51,610 nt of DNA from Halorubrum tebenquichense DSM 14210 (GTDB lineage: Archaea > Halobacteriota > Halobacteria > Halobacteriales > Haloferacaceae). The translations under genes and the position numbers were made by a program. The DNA lies in NCBI RefSeq assembly GCF_000337415.1, contig NZ_AOJD01000027.1, positions 87,606 through 139,215 on the forward strand. The letters run 5' to 3'. The notes under the pieces are model-generated. The model searched no databases and was not told the origin of the DNA. It saw nothing but the letters and a program-made list of their open reading frames with translations. Numbering within the stretch: position 1 is the first letter of the stretch; each line of letters starts with the position of its first letter. Shown here piece after piece: positions 16,225 through 25,043 of this stretch.

Positions 16225-16803
16225 ATGGCAACGAGCGAGGGCGGCGACGACTGGGCGGCGCAGGTGGAGGCACAGCGACGGGCGAAGATCCAACAGTTCC
16301 GCGAGTCGGCGCGGTCGCCGCTGCCGGTCTCGATGCGGGGCGACGCGTTCCCCGGGCTGGCGTACTTCGACCCGGACCCGGCGTACCGGTTCGAGCTCCC
16401 GCTTCACGAGCACGACGAGACGGAGACGGTGACCGTCGAGACGACCGCGGACGGCGAGCAGACGTACCGCCGCTGGGGCGAGTTCCGCTTCGAGGTTGAC
16501 GGCGAGCCGGTGACGCTTCAGGCGTACCGCCCGGCCGGCGGCGAGGACCGTCTCTGGGTGCCGTTCCGCGACGCGACCAGCGGCGACGAGACCTACGGCG
16601 CGGGCCGGTACCTCGATCTGGAGCCCGACCGCGACCGCGTCGACGGCGAGTGGGTGGTGGACTTCAACGTGGCGTACAACCCCACGTGCGCGTACAACCA
16701 CGCCTACGAGTGCCCGCTCGTGCCGGGCGAGAACTGGCTCGACGTCCCGATTCGGGCCGGCGAGAAGGACTTCCCCGGGGAGCCGGCCAGCGCGGACCAC
16801 TGA
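16225..16803 (+). CDS. DUF1684 domain-containing protein
   Basis: 192 residues with the DUF1684 hallmark NPTCAYNHAYECPLVPGENW near the C-terminus, preceded by a beta-rich region (FRFEVDGEPVTLQAYRP, LWVPFRDATSGDETYGAGRYL). The family is widespread in bacteria and haloarchaea, and its biochemical role is unknown. The start MATSEGGDDWAAQ follows an A/T-rich stretch (AACAATATTGTGG) that may include the promoter shared with the divergent upstream gene. Confidence 0.88.
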   Translation: MATSEGGDDWAAQVEAQRRAKIQQFRESARSPLPVSMRGDAFPGLAYFDPDPAYRFELPLHEHDETETVTVETTADGEQTYRRWGEFRFEVDGEPVTLQAYRPAGGEDRLWVPFRDATSGDETYGAGRYLDLEPDRDRVDGEWVVDFNVAYNPTCAYNHAYECPLVPGENWLDVPIRAGEKDFPGEPASADH

Positions 16804-16947
16804 CCGCCGACGAGAGTCACCGACGGCTGACTCGGGTCCGGCGGGAGAGCGGTGCCAGTGCGCGTTTCTCGGCGGTCGTGCGCCCCGTTCGCACGGGGGC
16901 GGACGCGGATGACAACCCACATTAGGCACGAATCCGAACGCCGAGAC

Positions 16948-18186
16948 ATGAGCGATTCGTACGTGATCATCGGTGACGGTATCGCGGGCGCGTCCGCGGC
17001 CGAGACGCTCCGCGAGGAAGCGCCGGACGCCGATATCACGGTTCTCACGGACGAGGGTGAGTCCCTCTACAACCGGATTCTGATCAAGGAGTACGCGAAG
17101 GGGAAACTCCCCGAGGCCCCGATATCGATCCATCAGGAGGACTGGTACGACGACCACGACGTCGACCTCCGGCTCAACACGGTCGTCGTCGACATCGACG
17201 TCGACGCGGACGCGGTCCACACCCACGAGGGCGAGACGTTCGAGTACGACAGCCTCCTGCTCGCGATCGGCGGTACGCCCCAGCAGCTCCCGGTCGAGAA
17301 CGCCGACGCCGACGGGATCCACCACTTCTGGACGTTCCAGGACGCCCGGCGGATCAAAGAGAGCGTCGAGGACGCCGAGAAGGCCGTCATCGTCGGCGCG
17401 GGCCTGCTCGGCATCGACTTCGCGGCCATCTGCGGCGCGCAGGACGTCGAGGCGAAGTACCTCATGCGCGGCGACAACTGGTGGCGCTACGCGCTCTCGG
17501 AGGAGGGCGCAGAGATCATGCACGAGGCGATGCGCGAGCGGGGCGTCGAGCCCGTCTTCAGCTCCGGCGTCGATCGCTTCGAGGTCGACGACGACGGCCA
17601 CGTCGAGGCCGCGGTCGACCCGAACGGCGAGCGCTACGAGTGCGACTTCGCGGGCGTCGCCATCGGGCTGAACTTCAACACCGAACTGGTCGAGGACACG
17701 CCGCTGGAGACGGACGACGGCATCGTCGTCGACGAGTTCATGCGGACCAACGTCGACAACGTGTACGCCGCGGGCGACATCACCACGTTCAACGACCTCA
17801 TCCTCGGCGAGCGGGCGAAGAACGGCTCGTGGGGATCGGCCAAAGAGCAGGGGACGGTCGCCGCCCGGAACATGATCGACTACGGCAGCGAGGAGTTCGA
17901 GTGGGTCTCCTCGTACTCGATCACGCACTTCGACTTCCCGTTCCTCTCCTTTGGCCACCCGACCCTCGGCGACGACTCGGTGGAGGCGACCACCGCCGAC
18001 GGCGAGTGGCGGCGCGTCGCGCTGAAGGACGGCAAGGTGGTCGGCGGCGTGCTCATCGGCGACCTCTCGCCGCAGTCCGCGTTCAAACAGCTGATGCGCG
18101 AGGGCCGCGACGTCAGCGACCACACGGACCTCCTCATGGAGCCCGGCTTCGCCGTCGACGACCTGCCGGCCTCGGCCGAGCAGTAG
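16948..18186 (+). CDS. FAD/NAD(P)-dependent oxidoreductase
   Basis: A 412-residue flavoprotein of the pyridine nucleotide-disulfide reductase fold. The N-terminal FAD Rossmann motif is GDGIAGASAAETL, the second dinucleotide motif is VIVGAGLLGIDFAAI and the C-terminal FAD motif is VYAAGDITTF. There is no redox-active cysteine pair, so it is closer to the rubredoxin/nitrite-reductase-type reductases than to disulfide reductases. The electron acceptor is unknown and no partner gene is adjacent. The start MSDSYVIIGDG is placed directly before the FAD motif, as usual; in-frame codons upstream are rejected. Confidence 0.88.
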   Translation: MSDSYVIIGDGIAGASAAETLREEAPDADITVLTDEGESLYNRILIKEYAKGKLPEAPISIHQEDWYDDHDVDLRLNTVVVDIDVDADAVHTHEGETFEYDSLLLAIGGTPQQLPVENADADGIHHFWTFQDARRIKESVEDAEKAVIVGAGLLGIDFAAICGAQDVEAKYLMRGDNWWRYALSEEGAEIMHEAMRERGVEPVFSSGVDRFEVDDDGHVEAAVDPNGERYECDFAGVAIGLNFNTELVEDTPLETDDGIVVDEFMRTNVDNVYAAGDITTFNDLILGERAKNGSWGSAKEQGTVAARNMIDYGSEEFEWVSSYSITHFDFPFLSFGHPTLGDDSVEATTADGEWRRVALKDGKVVGGVLIGDLSPQSAFKQLMREGRDVSDHTDLLMEPGFAVDDLPASAEQ

Positions 18187-18309
18187 TCGCGGACTGTCCG
18201 TTCGGGATCGGTGCCCGCGGCCCGGCCCGCGGCGGGATCGCCTCGGTCGCGTCGACCACCGGGCGACGGGGCAGGCCGCTTTTTACGCTGTGTGCGTTAG
18301 GGCGCGTGT

Positions 18310-20502
18310 ATGAGTCGGGGATCGACACACCCTCCAGACGACTTCTTCGCCTCCTTCGTGGAGGAGTGTTCCGACCCGGTCGTCTCCCTCGACCGCGAGG
18401 GAACGATCGTGTACGCGAATCCCGCCACCGATGCGGTTCTCGGCTACGATCCGACCGACCTCCGCGGCCGCGCCCTCGTCTCCCTCGTCGCGTCCGAGGC
18501 ACCGGACAAACGGACACAGTCGGTCCGAGAGCGACTCTCGCAGGCCGAAGGGCTGGACGGCCACGGAACCCTCTCGGTCCCGGTGAGGCACGCGGACGGC
18601 CACACCGTTACCTTCTCAGTACGGTTTCACGAGCACGCGCCCGGCGACGAAGTCGCGGATCACGGATGTGAGGACGGTTCCGAGGCGACGGCGGACGGTC
18701 CGGGCGCGGTCTACACGGGCGTCTTCCGAGACGGCGTGGAGGAGGTCGGCGGAGCGGTGACCGAAACGTTCCGGAACCTCGTCGAGCACGCCGGCCACGC
18801 CATCTACGTCACCGGCGTCGACGGGACGATCGAGTACGTCAATCCGGCGTTCACCGACCACACCGGCTACGACGCCGACGAGGCGCTGGGCGAGACGCCG
18901 GCGATCCTCAACTCCGGCGAGATGCCCGACGAGTACTTCGACGCGCTGTGGTCGACGCTGCTGGACGGCGAGGTGTGGGAGGAGGACATCGTCGACCGGC
19001 GGGACGACGGCGAGCTGTACCACGCCCATCAGACCATCGCCCCCGTCGTCGACGAGGACGGCGAGGTCTCGCGGTTCGTGGCCATCCAGACGGACATCAC
19101 CGAGCGGAAGGCCGCAATGGGACGGCTGAAACAGTACCGCGACATCGTCGAGCGGCTCGACGACCCCGTCCTCCTCCAGAACCGCGACGGCGAGTTCGAA
19201 CTGTTGAACGAGGCGGTGAGCGATTTCGCCGGCGTCGACCGCGAGGCGCTGTACGGCACCGACGAGTTCGCGTTCATGGGCTCGGAGGCGGCGGCGGCGA
19301 TCGACGAGCGGCGGCGGGCGGTGCTCGACACCGAGGAGATGGCCGAATACGAGATCACGCCGACGTTCCCGGAGAGCGGTCGCGAGGCGACGTTCAGCAC
19401 GCAGCGGTACCCCTACTACGACGCCGACGGCGACCTCGCCGGCACCTTCGCAATCTGTCGGAACATCACCGACCGCAAGGAGCACGAACGCGACCTCGAA
19501 CGGTACGAGCGCGCGATCAACGGCGCGACCGACCTCATCGCTGCGGTCGACCGGAACGGCCGGCTCCTGTTCGCGAATCCGCAGTACCGCGCGTACCACG
19601 GGATCGAGGGCCGCGACGTGACCGACCTCACCCTCGCTGACGTCGTCCCCGAGGGGAGCTACGAGCGGGTCGAGCGAGAGGTCGAACGCGCGCTCCGGGG
19701 CGAGGCGGTCGAGTATCGGACGACTCGGACGCACCCGACCCAAGGGAACCGGACGTTCGACGTGCGGTACTATCCGCTCGAGAGTCTCGGCGAAGAGAGC
19801 CCCGCCGGCGTCGTCGGCGTGCTCCGAGACATCACCGACAGCGAACACCGCGCGCGCCAGCTTCGGGTCGTCGACCGCGTGCTCCAGCACAACCTCCGGA
19901 ACGCCCTGACTGTCGTCCGGGGACGGGCGGAGCAGATCGTGGCGGGAGACGCCGACCCCGCTGCCGCCGAGTACATCGTCTCGCGAGCCGACGACCTGCT
20001 GGAGACGAGCGAGAAGGCACATCACATCACCGAGATACTGAGCGATGCGCCGGAGACCGAGCAGGTCGACGTCGGACGAGTGGCCCGGCAGATCGTCGCC
20101 ACCGCGGCCGAAGAGTTCCCGGACGCGACGATAGAGGCGTCCGGGCCGGACGACGGCGTCGCGAGGGCATCGGCGACGACGTGGCTCTCGCGGGCGGTGG
20201 ACGAGTTGGTCCGGAACGCGGTCCTCCACAGCGACCGGGACCGGCCCACGGTCGAGGTGTCAGTGGAGGTGAGCGCCGACTCGGTCGAACTCCGCGTCGC
20301 CGACGACGGCCCGGGATTGACCGGGATGAACCGAGACGTGCTCGTCGACGGGACGGCGATCGACGCGCTGTACCACGGCAGCGGTCTCGGGCTGTGGCTC
20401 GTCTACTGGGTCATCGAACAGTCCGGCGGCTCGGCGGCGGTCGAGAGCGCGGACCCGCGCGGCACCGTCGTCACGCTCACTTTCGCCCGGGCTGACGTCT
20501 GA
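18310..20502 (+). CDS. PAS-domain sensor histidine kinase (four PAS domains)
   Basis: A 730-residue soluble kinase without membrane segments. PAS domains lie at about residues 10-135 (with an acidic insertion), 155-270, 275-395 and 395-515; the second ends with the PAC motif FVAIQTDITERK and the third with FAICRNITDRK. The dimerisation helix has VLQHNLRNALTVV with phospho-acceptor His527. The HATPase domain follows (VDELVRNAVLHSD, VADDGPGLTG, GSGLGLWLVYWVIEQ). The HNLRN H-box and the G2 box resemble those of the island kinase at 8091. No response regulator is adjacent. The ATG is about 120 bases after the flavoprotein gene. Confidence 0.9.
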   Translation: MSRGSTHPPDDFFASFVEECSDPVVSLDREGTIVYANPATDAVLGYDPTDLRGRALVSLVASEAPDKRTQSVRERLSQAEGLDGHGTLSVPVRHADGHTVTFSVRFHEHAPGDEVADHGCEDGSEATADGPGAVYTGVFRDGVEEVGGAVTETFRNLVEHAGHAIYVTGVDGTIEYVNPAFTDHTGYDADEALGETPAILNSGEMPDEYFDALWSTLLDGEVWEEDIVDRRDDGELYHAHQTIAPVVDEDGEVSRFVAIQTDITERKAAMGRLKQYRDIVERLDDPVLLQNRDGEFELLNEAVSDFAGVDREALYGTDEFAFMGSEAAAAIDERRRAVLDTEEMAEYEITPTFPESGREATFSTQRYPYYDADGDLAGTFAICRNITDRKEHERDLERYERAINGATDLIAAVDRNGRLLFANPQYRAYHGIEGRDVTDLTLADVVPEGSYERVEREVERALRGEAVEYRTTRTHPTQGNRTFDVRYYPLESLGEESPAGVVGVLRDITDSEHRARQLRVVDRVLQHNLRNALTVVRGRAEQIVAGDADPAAAEYIVSRADDLLETSEKAHHITEILSDAPETEQVDVGRVARQIVATAAEEFPDATIEASGPDDGVARASATTWLSRAVDELVRNAVLHSDRDRPTVEVSVEVSADSVELRVADDGPGLTGMNRDVLVDGTAIDALYHGSGLGLWLVYWVIEQSGGSAAVESADPRGTVVTLTFARADV

Positions 20503-20595
20503 AACGCCAGTCACCGCGGTTCCGAACGCGAGACGAGCGGCGGTGCCGTTGCTCGCCGCGTAACGTTTATGATTAACCATGTTATATGGTATCGT

Positions 20596-20811
20596 ATGTC
20601 ACTTAGAGACACCGGGCGACGAGTACGGCTCCGCCGCACCGGCCGGGTTCCGTCCGACGCGTGCGTTCGACACTACGACGAACTGGATGACGACGAGCAG
20701 GGCGTGGTCCGAGAACTGGCAGGCAAGCCGTGGACGGCACCGGAGATCGGAGATCTCGACGACGGCGACGTGGTGAAGTTCACCGACTACTACCAGATCC
20801 GGTCGCGGTGA
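20596..20811 (+). CDS. Small conserved haloarchaeal protein (DUF7979-like)
   Basis: 71 residues, soluble, with a basic head (RDTGRRVRLRRTGRVPSDAC) and the pattern HYDELDDDEQ...DLDDGDVVKFTDYYQIR, which I recall from small haloarchaeal proteins of unknown function. A TATA-like TTTATGA at 20566-20572 is 30 bases before this ATG, supporting a leaderless transcript and this start rather than the in-frame ATG at 20569. It sits alone between a kinase gene and another small gene. Confidence 0.65.
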   Translation: MSLRDTGRRVRLRRTGRVPSDACVRHYDELDDDEQGVVRELAGKPWTAPEIGDLDDGDVVKFTDYYQIRSR

Positions 20812-20885
20812 GGTCGGGCGTTTCGCTCGACGCGTGACCTCCCCGGAAACGAAGTTGTTTTCGCCGGTGGGGAGTAAGCGGTTCC

Positions 20886-21302
20886 ATGGACAGCGGCGGA
20901 TCCACCGACATGACGCTGGCGTTCGAGTTGGAAGCGCTGAAGGCGCTCGCGGACCCCAACTCGGTGTTCAGCAACGCCCGACAGTGGACCGAGTACGTCG
21001 GCGTCGTCAGCGAGAAGCCAACCTACGTCGTCACGAACTTCACACGGAAACACCGCGTGCGACAGGACTTCTTCTCGGGGCCGCGCGGCGTCGAGGAGAG
21101 CTTGGAGAACATCAGCGGGCAGTTCGACACCGACCGGCACGTCTTCGTCGGGGTCGACGACGAGGACGAGGCCGTCGCCGAGGCGACCGGCTGGGAGTTC
21201 CTCCACGTCGAGGACGCCGCCGAGGCGGCCGGCTGGACGCTCGCGACCGGGGAGCCCGCGGACGAGACGACCGAGGAGCAGAATCGCGACGACTGGCCCT
21301 GA
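20886..21302 (+). CDS. Conserved haloarchaeal protein (DUF7124-like)
   Basis: 138 residues. The N-terminal two-thirds (ALADPNSVFSNARQW, YVGVVSEKPTYVVTNF, FFSGPRGVEESLENI, DRHVFVGVDDEDEA) match a strongly conserved haloarchaeal family of unknown function. The C-terminal 30 residues are acidic and variable. ATG is kept at MDSGGSTDM, with the in-frame MTLAFELEALKAL as alternative. It precedes the MoaB/Mog gene on the same strand with 92 bases between. Confidence 0.68.
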   Translation: MDSGGSTDMTLAFELEALKALADPNSVFSNARQWTEYVGVVSEKPTYVVTNFTRKHRVRQDFFSGPRGVEESLENISGQFDTDRHVFVGVDDEDEAVAEATGWEFLHVEDAAEAAGWTLATGEPADETTEEQNRDDWP

Positions 21303-21394
21303 ACGGCGGCGACGCTGTCGCACGGGGAGTTCGCGGCCCGGACGCCGCGCCGGCGACCGGGAGGTGTTTTGCGGAGGGCGACGAACGCGGAGTC

Positions 21395-22069
21395 ATGACT
21401 GACCGCGGCGAGCAGCACGACCACGGCGACGACGGGCAGGGGAACGACCACGACGGCCACGACCACGGCGACGGCCACGACCACGGCGAGGGTCACGATC
21501 ACCACCACCACGACGTCGACTCCGTCGCGGTCGCGGTCGTCACCGTGTCGTCGTCGCGGAGCGCGGACGAGGACCCGGCTGGCGACTACGTCGCGGCCGC
21601 CTTCAAGGAGGCGGGCCACGAAGTCGCCGTCCGGGAGCTGATACCGGACGACTACGACAGCGTACAGGGGACGGTCGACAGGCTGGCCCGACGCAAGGAC
21701 ACGGACGCGGTGGTCACCACCGGCGGCACGGGCGTCACGCCCGACGACGTGACGCCGGAGGCGGTCCGCGGGCTGTTCGCGAAGCCGCTCCCCGGGTTCG
21801 GCGAGCTGTTCCGCCGGCTCTCGTACGACGAGGTCGGGACGCGAACGATCGGGTCGCGCGCGACCGCCGGGATCGTCACCACGACGCCGGTGTTCTGCCT
21901 CCCCGGCTCGGAAAACGCGGTCCGGCTCGGCGTCGACGAGGTGATCCTGCCCGAGGTCGGCCACCTCGTCGGCCTCGCCGGGCGCGGAGTCGACGAACGC
22001 GGCGAAGAAGAAGTGGAACCTGAGGGAGAGAAGGCTGGAGAGGGGAAGGCGGAAGCGGACGACGCCTGA
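21395..22069 (+). CDS. moaB: MoaB/Mog family molybdenum cofactor protein with His-rich head
   Basis: A 224-residue protein of the MogA/MoaB molybdopterin-binding family, which adenylylates molybdopterin before metal insertion. The core begins at residue 42 ([17 protein letters not shown]). It has the binding motif [19 protein letters not shown] and a C-terminal [20 protein letters not shown], both family hallmarks. Residues 7-40 are a His/Asp/Gly-rich extension ([20 protein letters not shown]) absent from bacterial members, possibly a metal store or sensor. The C-terminal 25 residues are acidic and Lys/Glu-rich. No other moa/moe gene is in the window. Confidence 0.88.
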   Translation: MTDRGEQHDHGDDGQGNDHDGHDHGDGHDHGEGHDHHHHDVDSVAVAVVTVSSSRSADEDPAGDYVAAAFKEAGHEVAVRELIPDDYDSVQGTVDRLARRKDTDAVVTTGGTGVTPDDVTPEAVRGLFAKPLPGFGELFRRLSYDEVGTRTIGSRATAGIVTTTPVFCLPGSENAVRLGVDEVILPEVGHLVGLAGRGVDERGEEEVEPEGEKAGEGKAEADDA

Positions 22070-22081
22070 CGCGTCCGCCCT

Positions 22082-22675
22082 TCAGACCCCGGTGAGGAAG
22101 TTCCGGATGAGGTCGTGACCGGAGCCGGTCAGCACGCTCTCCGGGTGGAACTGGACCGCCTCGATCGGGTGCTCGCGGTGGCGGATCCCCATCACGATCG
22201 ACTCGCCGTCGTGGTCGGTCGTGGCCGAGACCGCGAACGCGTCGGGGACCTCGGTCGCCGCCAGCGAGTGATAGCGCCCGGCGCGGAACCCCTGATCTAA
22301 CCCGCGGAACACGCCCTCGCCGTCGTGGTCGACGCCGAACGCCTTCCCGTGGACCGGCTCTGGGGCGTGGCCGACGGTCCCGCCGTACTCGTGGACCGCG
22401 GCCTCCAGCCCGAGGCAGACGCCGAGCGTCGGGAGCCGCGGCGAGAGGTCGCGCAGCACCGGCATCGTCACGCCCACGTCGCGGTCGTTCTTCGGGTGGC
22501 CCGGTCCCGGGCTGACGATCACCGCGTCAGGGTCGGCCCCTTCGATCGCGTCGAGCGACGCGGTGTTCTTGAACACCTCGACGGCGACCGGCTCGCCGTC
22601 GATCCGCTGGTCGGAGACGTACTCAACGAGGTTGTAGGTGAACGAGTCGAAGTTGTCGACGACGACGACCTTCAT
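22082..22675 (-). CDS. trpG: Anthranilate synthase component II (glutamine amidotransferase)
   Basis: Supplies ammonia from glutamine to TrpE for anthranilate synthesis. The 197-residue class I amidotransferase begins [19 protein letters not shown]. It has an oxyanion/strand motif [13 protein letters not shown], the nucleophile Cys in LGVCLGLEA, and the catalytic His-Glu pair in VQFHPESVL. The residue after the nucleophile motif is Leu where many enzymes have His (GHQA). Its start overlaps the end of trpE by four bases. It is the last gene of trpDFEG. Confidence 0.95.
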   Translation of the reverse strand: MKVVVVDNFDSFTYNLVEYVSDQRIDGEPVAVEVFKNTASLDAIEGADPDAVIVSPGPGHPKNDRDVGVTMPVLRDLSPRLPTLGVCLGLEAAVHEYGGTVGHAPEPVHGKAFGVDHDGEGVFRGLDQGFRAGRYHSLAATEVPDAFAVSATTDHDGESIVMGIRHREHPIEAVQFHPESVLTGSGHDLIRNFLTGV

Positions 22676-24402
22676 CGCTCGCCCTCCGGGCCGGTGGCGA
22701 GCGGCCCCTCTCCGCTTTCGGTATCGCCGCCAGCGTCTTCGCCACCAGCGTCCTCACGGATCCGGTCGATCGCGGTCAACACGCCGTCCATCTTCTGTTC
22801 GGTCTCCTCGTACTCGGCGGCCGGGTCGGAGTCGGCGACGAGGCCCGCCCCGGCGCGGACGCTGACGGCGGTCTCGTCCGGACCGCTCGCGTCCGCCGGG
22901 GACTCGTCGAGCGTCGCGGTCCGGATCACGATCGCGAAGTCGGCGTCGCCGGTCCACGCGTAGTAGCCGACGCCGCCGCCGTACGCCTCCCTCGGCGTCG
23001 TTTCGAGGTCGTCGATGATCTCCATCGCCCGCACCTTCGGCGCGCCGGTGAGCGTCCCCGCGGGGAACGTCGCGCGCGTCGCGTCGAACGCGTCGGCGTC
23101 GCCCGCGAGCGTCCCCGTGACGGTCGACTCGATGTGCTGAACGTGGCTGTATTTTAAGACGTTCATGAACTCCTCGACGCGGACCGATCCCGGCTCGGAG
23201 ACGCGCCGCACGTCGTTTCGCGCGAGGTCGACGAGCATGGTGTGCTCGGCGCGCTCCTTCCCGTCGGCGAGCATCTCGCCCGCGAGCCGGCGGTCCTCGA
23301 CGGGGCTGGTCCCGCGCGGACAGGTCCCCGCGATGGGGTTCGAGACGATCCGATCGCCTTTCACCGACACGAGGGTCTCCGGGCTGGCACCGACGACGGT
23401 CCGGTCGTCGTGGCGCAGGACGTACATGTACGGCGAGGGGTTCACGTCGCGGAGCGCCGCGTACAGCCCGAGCGAGTCCGCCTCGCCGCGCAGTTCGCGG
23501 CTCCGCGAGATCACGCCCTGGTAGATGTCGCCGTCGAGGACGTGCCGCTTCGCGGTCCGGACGGCCTCCTCGTACTCCGCGCGGGGGTCCGCGGTCTCCT
23601 CGCGCACCCGGACGCCGTCCGGGTCCGGGGGCGCGGCCTCGCGCAGTTCGGTCGCGACGCGCTCGGCCTCGTCGACCAGGTCGTCGTACACCGCCGCCGG
23701 GTCGTCGTCGACGCCGATCACCGGGGTGAACACGAGCTCGGCGCTGTCCTCCTTCTCATCGAAGACGACGGTGCGGGTGGTCAGAGCGAACTCGGCGTCC
23801 GGGAACTCGGTCTCGGGGCGCTCGACGCCGACCTCCTCCAGCCAGAGGTCGTAGACGGCCTCGTACGCGAGGAACCCGACGAAGCCGCCCGAGAGGATCT
23901 GCCGGTCGGTGTCGGGGAACCCGCGCAGGCTCACGTCCGGGAACGCGGCCCGGATCCGGTCGACCGCGTCGCCGGCGTCGGGACCGAGACCCGGCGCTTG
24001 CGTCGCTCCGCCGCCGGCGTCCGGGTCGCCGACGAACTCGGCGGCCGGGCCGAGTTCCGTCACCTCCGTGCGGTCCGGGTGGACGGAGACGATCGCCTCC
24101 GGGTCGTAGCCGACGAACGAGTAGCGGGCGTGTCTGTCCGCCTTCCCCCCCGAGGTGAACGCGCCGTCGGGATCGCTGGAGGCGACCTTCTCGCCGGACT
24201 CGAGGAGGAACCCGTACGGCCCGTCGCCGACGAGGGTCGCGTACGCCGCGAGCGGCGTCACGTCGGCGTCGAGCGAGGCGGACGCGCGGACCACGACCGG
24301 CCTGTCGGCGTCCGCGGCGAGGTCGACGAACTCGGCCTTCGAGCGGTCGAGGAGGTGGTGGGCGGACGCGACGCGGTCGTCCGACGCCGTGCCGTCGGTC
24401 AT
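22672..24402 (-). CDS. trpE: Anthranilate synthase component I
   Basis: Converts chorismate to anthranilate using ammonia from TrpG. The 576-residue protein has an N-terminal domain (about 1-290, including YSFVGYDPEAIVSV) and a chorismate-binding domain with PEFPDAEFALTTR-like linker, DGDIYQGVISRSRE, VGASPETLVSV, NPIAGTCPRG, EHTMLVDLARND and FPAGTLTGAPKVRAM. The acidic Gly/Glu tail is typical of halophiles. The true start MTDGTASDD is four bases inside the end of trpF; the longer frame upstream is an out-of-frame reading of trpF. Feedback inhibition by tryptophan is usual in the family, but the site cannot be confirmed here. Confidence 0.96.
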   Translation of the reverse strand: MTDGTASDDRVASAHHLLDRSKAEFVDLAADADRPVVVRASASLDADVTPLAAYATLVGDGPYGFLLESGEKVASSDPDGAFTSGGKADRHARYSFVGYDPEAIVSVHPDRTEVTELGPAAEFVGDPDAGGGATQAPGLGPDAGDAVDRIRAAFPDVSLRGFPDTDRQILSGGFVGFLAYEAVYDLWLEEVGVERPETEFPDAEFALTTRTVVFDEKEDSAELVFTPVIGVDDDPAAVYDDLVDEAERVATELREAAPPDPDGVRVREETADPRAEYEEAVRTAKRHVLDGDIYQGVISRSRELRGEADSLGLYAALRDVNPSPYMYVLRHDDRTVVGASPETLVSVKGDRIVSNPIAGTCPRGTSPVEDRRLAGEMLADGKERAEHTMLVDLARNDVRRVSEPGSVRVEEFMNVLKYSHVQHIESTVTGTLAGDADAFDATRATFPAGTLTGAPKVRAMEIIDDLETTPREAYGGGVGYYAWTGDADFAIVIRTATLDESPADASGPDETAVSVRAGAGLVADSDPAAEYEETEQKMDGVLTAIDRIREDAGGEDAGGDTESGEGPLATGPEGER

Positions 24403-25043
24403 GCCAGTTCCATCTCCCGGCCCGCGTTGGCGACGAAGCGGGCCACCGCGTTGTGGTCCTTCCGCCCGCCCTCGATCTCGACGCCCGAGGCGACGTCGAC
24501 CGCGAACGGGTCGGCGACGCGCACCGCCTCGGCGACGTTGTCGGCCGTGAGGCCGCCGGCCAGCACGACGGGCGTGGTGAGTCGGGCGGCCAGCTCGCCG
24601 GTCGCGCGCCAGTCGTGCGTCTCGCCCGTGCCGCCCGCGCCGGAGTCGTCGGTGGAGTCGACCACCAGCGCGTCCACCGCGCCGTCGAACTCCTCCGCGC
24701 GGGCCGGGTCGTCGGCGTCGACCGTGAGCAGGACCTTGCGCTCCGTCTCGGCGCGGACGTACCGCAGTTCGTCGACGGTCCACTCGCCGTGGAGCTGGAT
24801 CGCGTCCGGCGCGGTCGTCCGGGCGAGTTCGACCGCGCGCTCGGCCGACTCGGGCATCGTCACCAGCGTCGCCGTGACGAACGCCGGGACGTCGGCGAGC
24901 AGCTCCGCGGCTTTCGCCGGGTCGACCTCGCGCGGCGAGTCGACCGGGGTCTCGGCGATGACGCCGACCGCGTCCGCGCCGGCCTCGACCGCGGCGCGGA
25001 GGTCGGCCCCGTTGGTGATCCCGCAGATCTTCACCCGCGCCAT
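24399..25043 (-). CDS. trpF: Phosphoribosylanthranilate isomerase
   Basis: Third step of tryptophan synthesis: Amadori rearrangement of phosphoribosylanthranilate. 214 residues, (beta/alpha)8 barrel. It opens MARVKICGITNGADL, with the catalytic Cys in KICG, then DAVGVIAETPVDSPREV, IQLHGEWTVDEL, and the phosphate-binding VVLAGGLTADNVAEAV and DVASGVEIEGGRKDH. It overlaps trpD by one base and trpE by four bases, so it is tightly coupled in the operon. Confidence 0.95.
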   Translation of the reverse strand: MARVKICGITNGADLRAAVEAGADAVGVIAETPVDSPREVDPAKAAELLADVPAFVTATLVTMPESAERAVELARTTAPDAIQLHGEWTVDELRYVRAETERKVLLTVDADDPARAEEFDGAVDALVVDSTDDSGAGGTGETHDWRATGELAARLTTPVVLAGGLTADNVAEAVRVADPFAVDVASGVEIEGGRKDHNAVARFVANAGREMELA

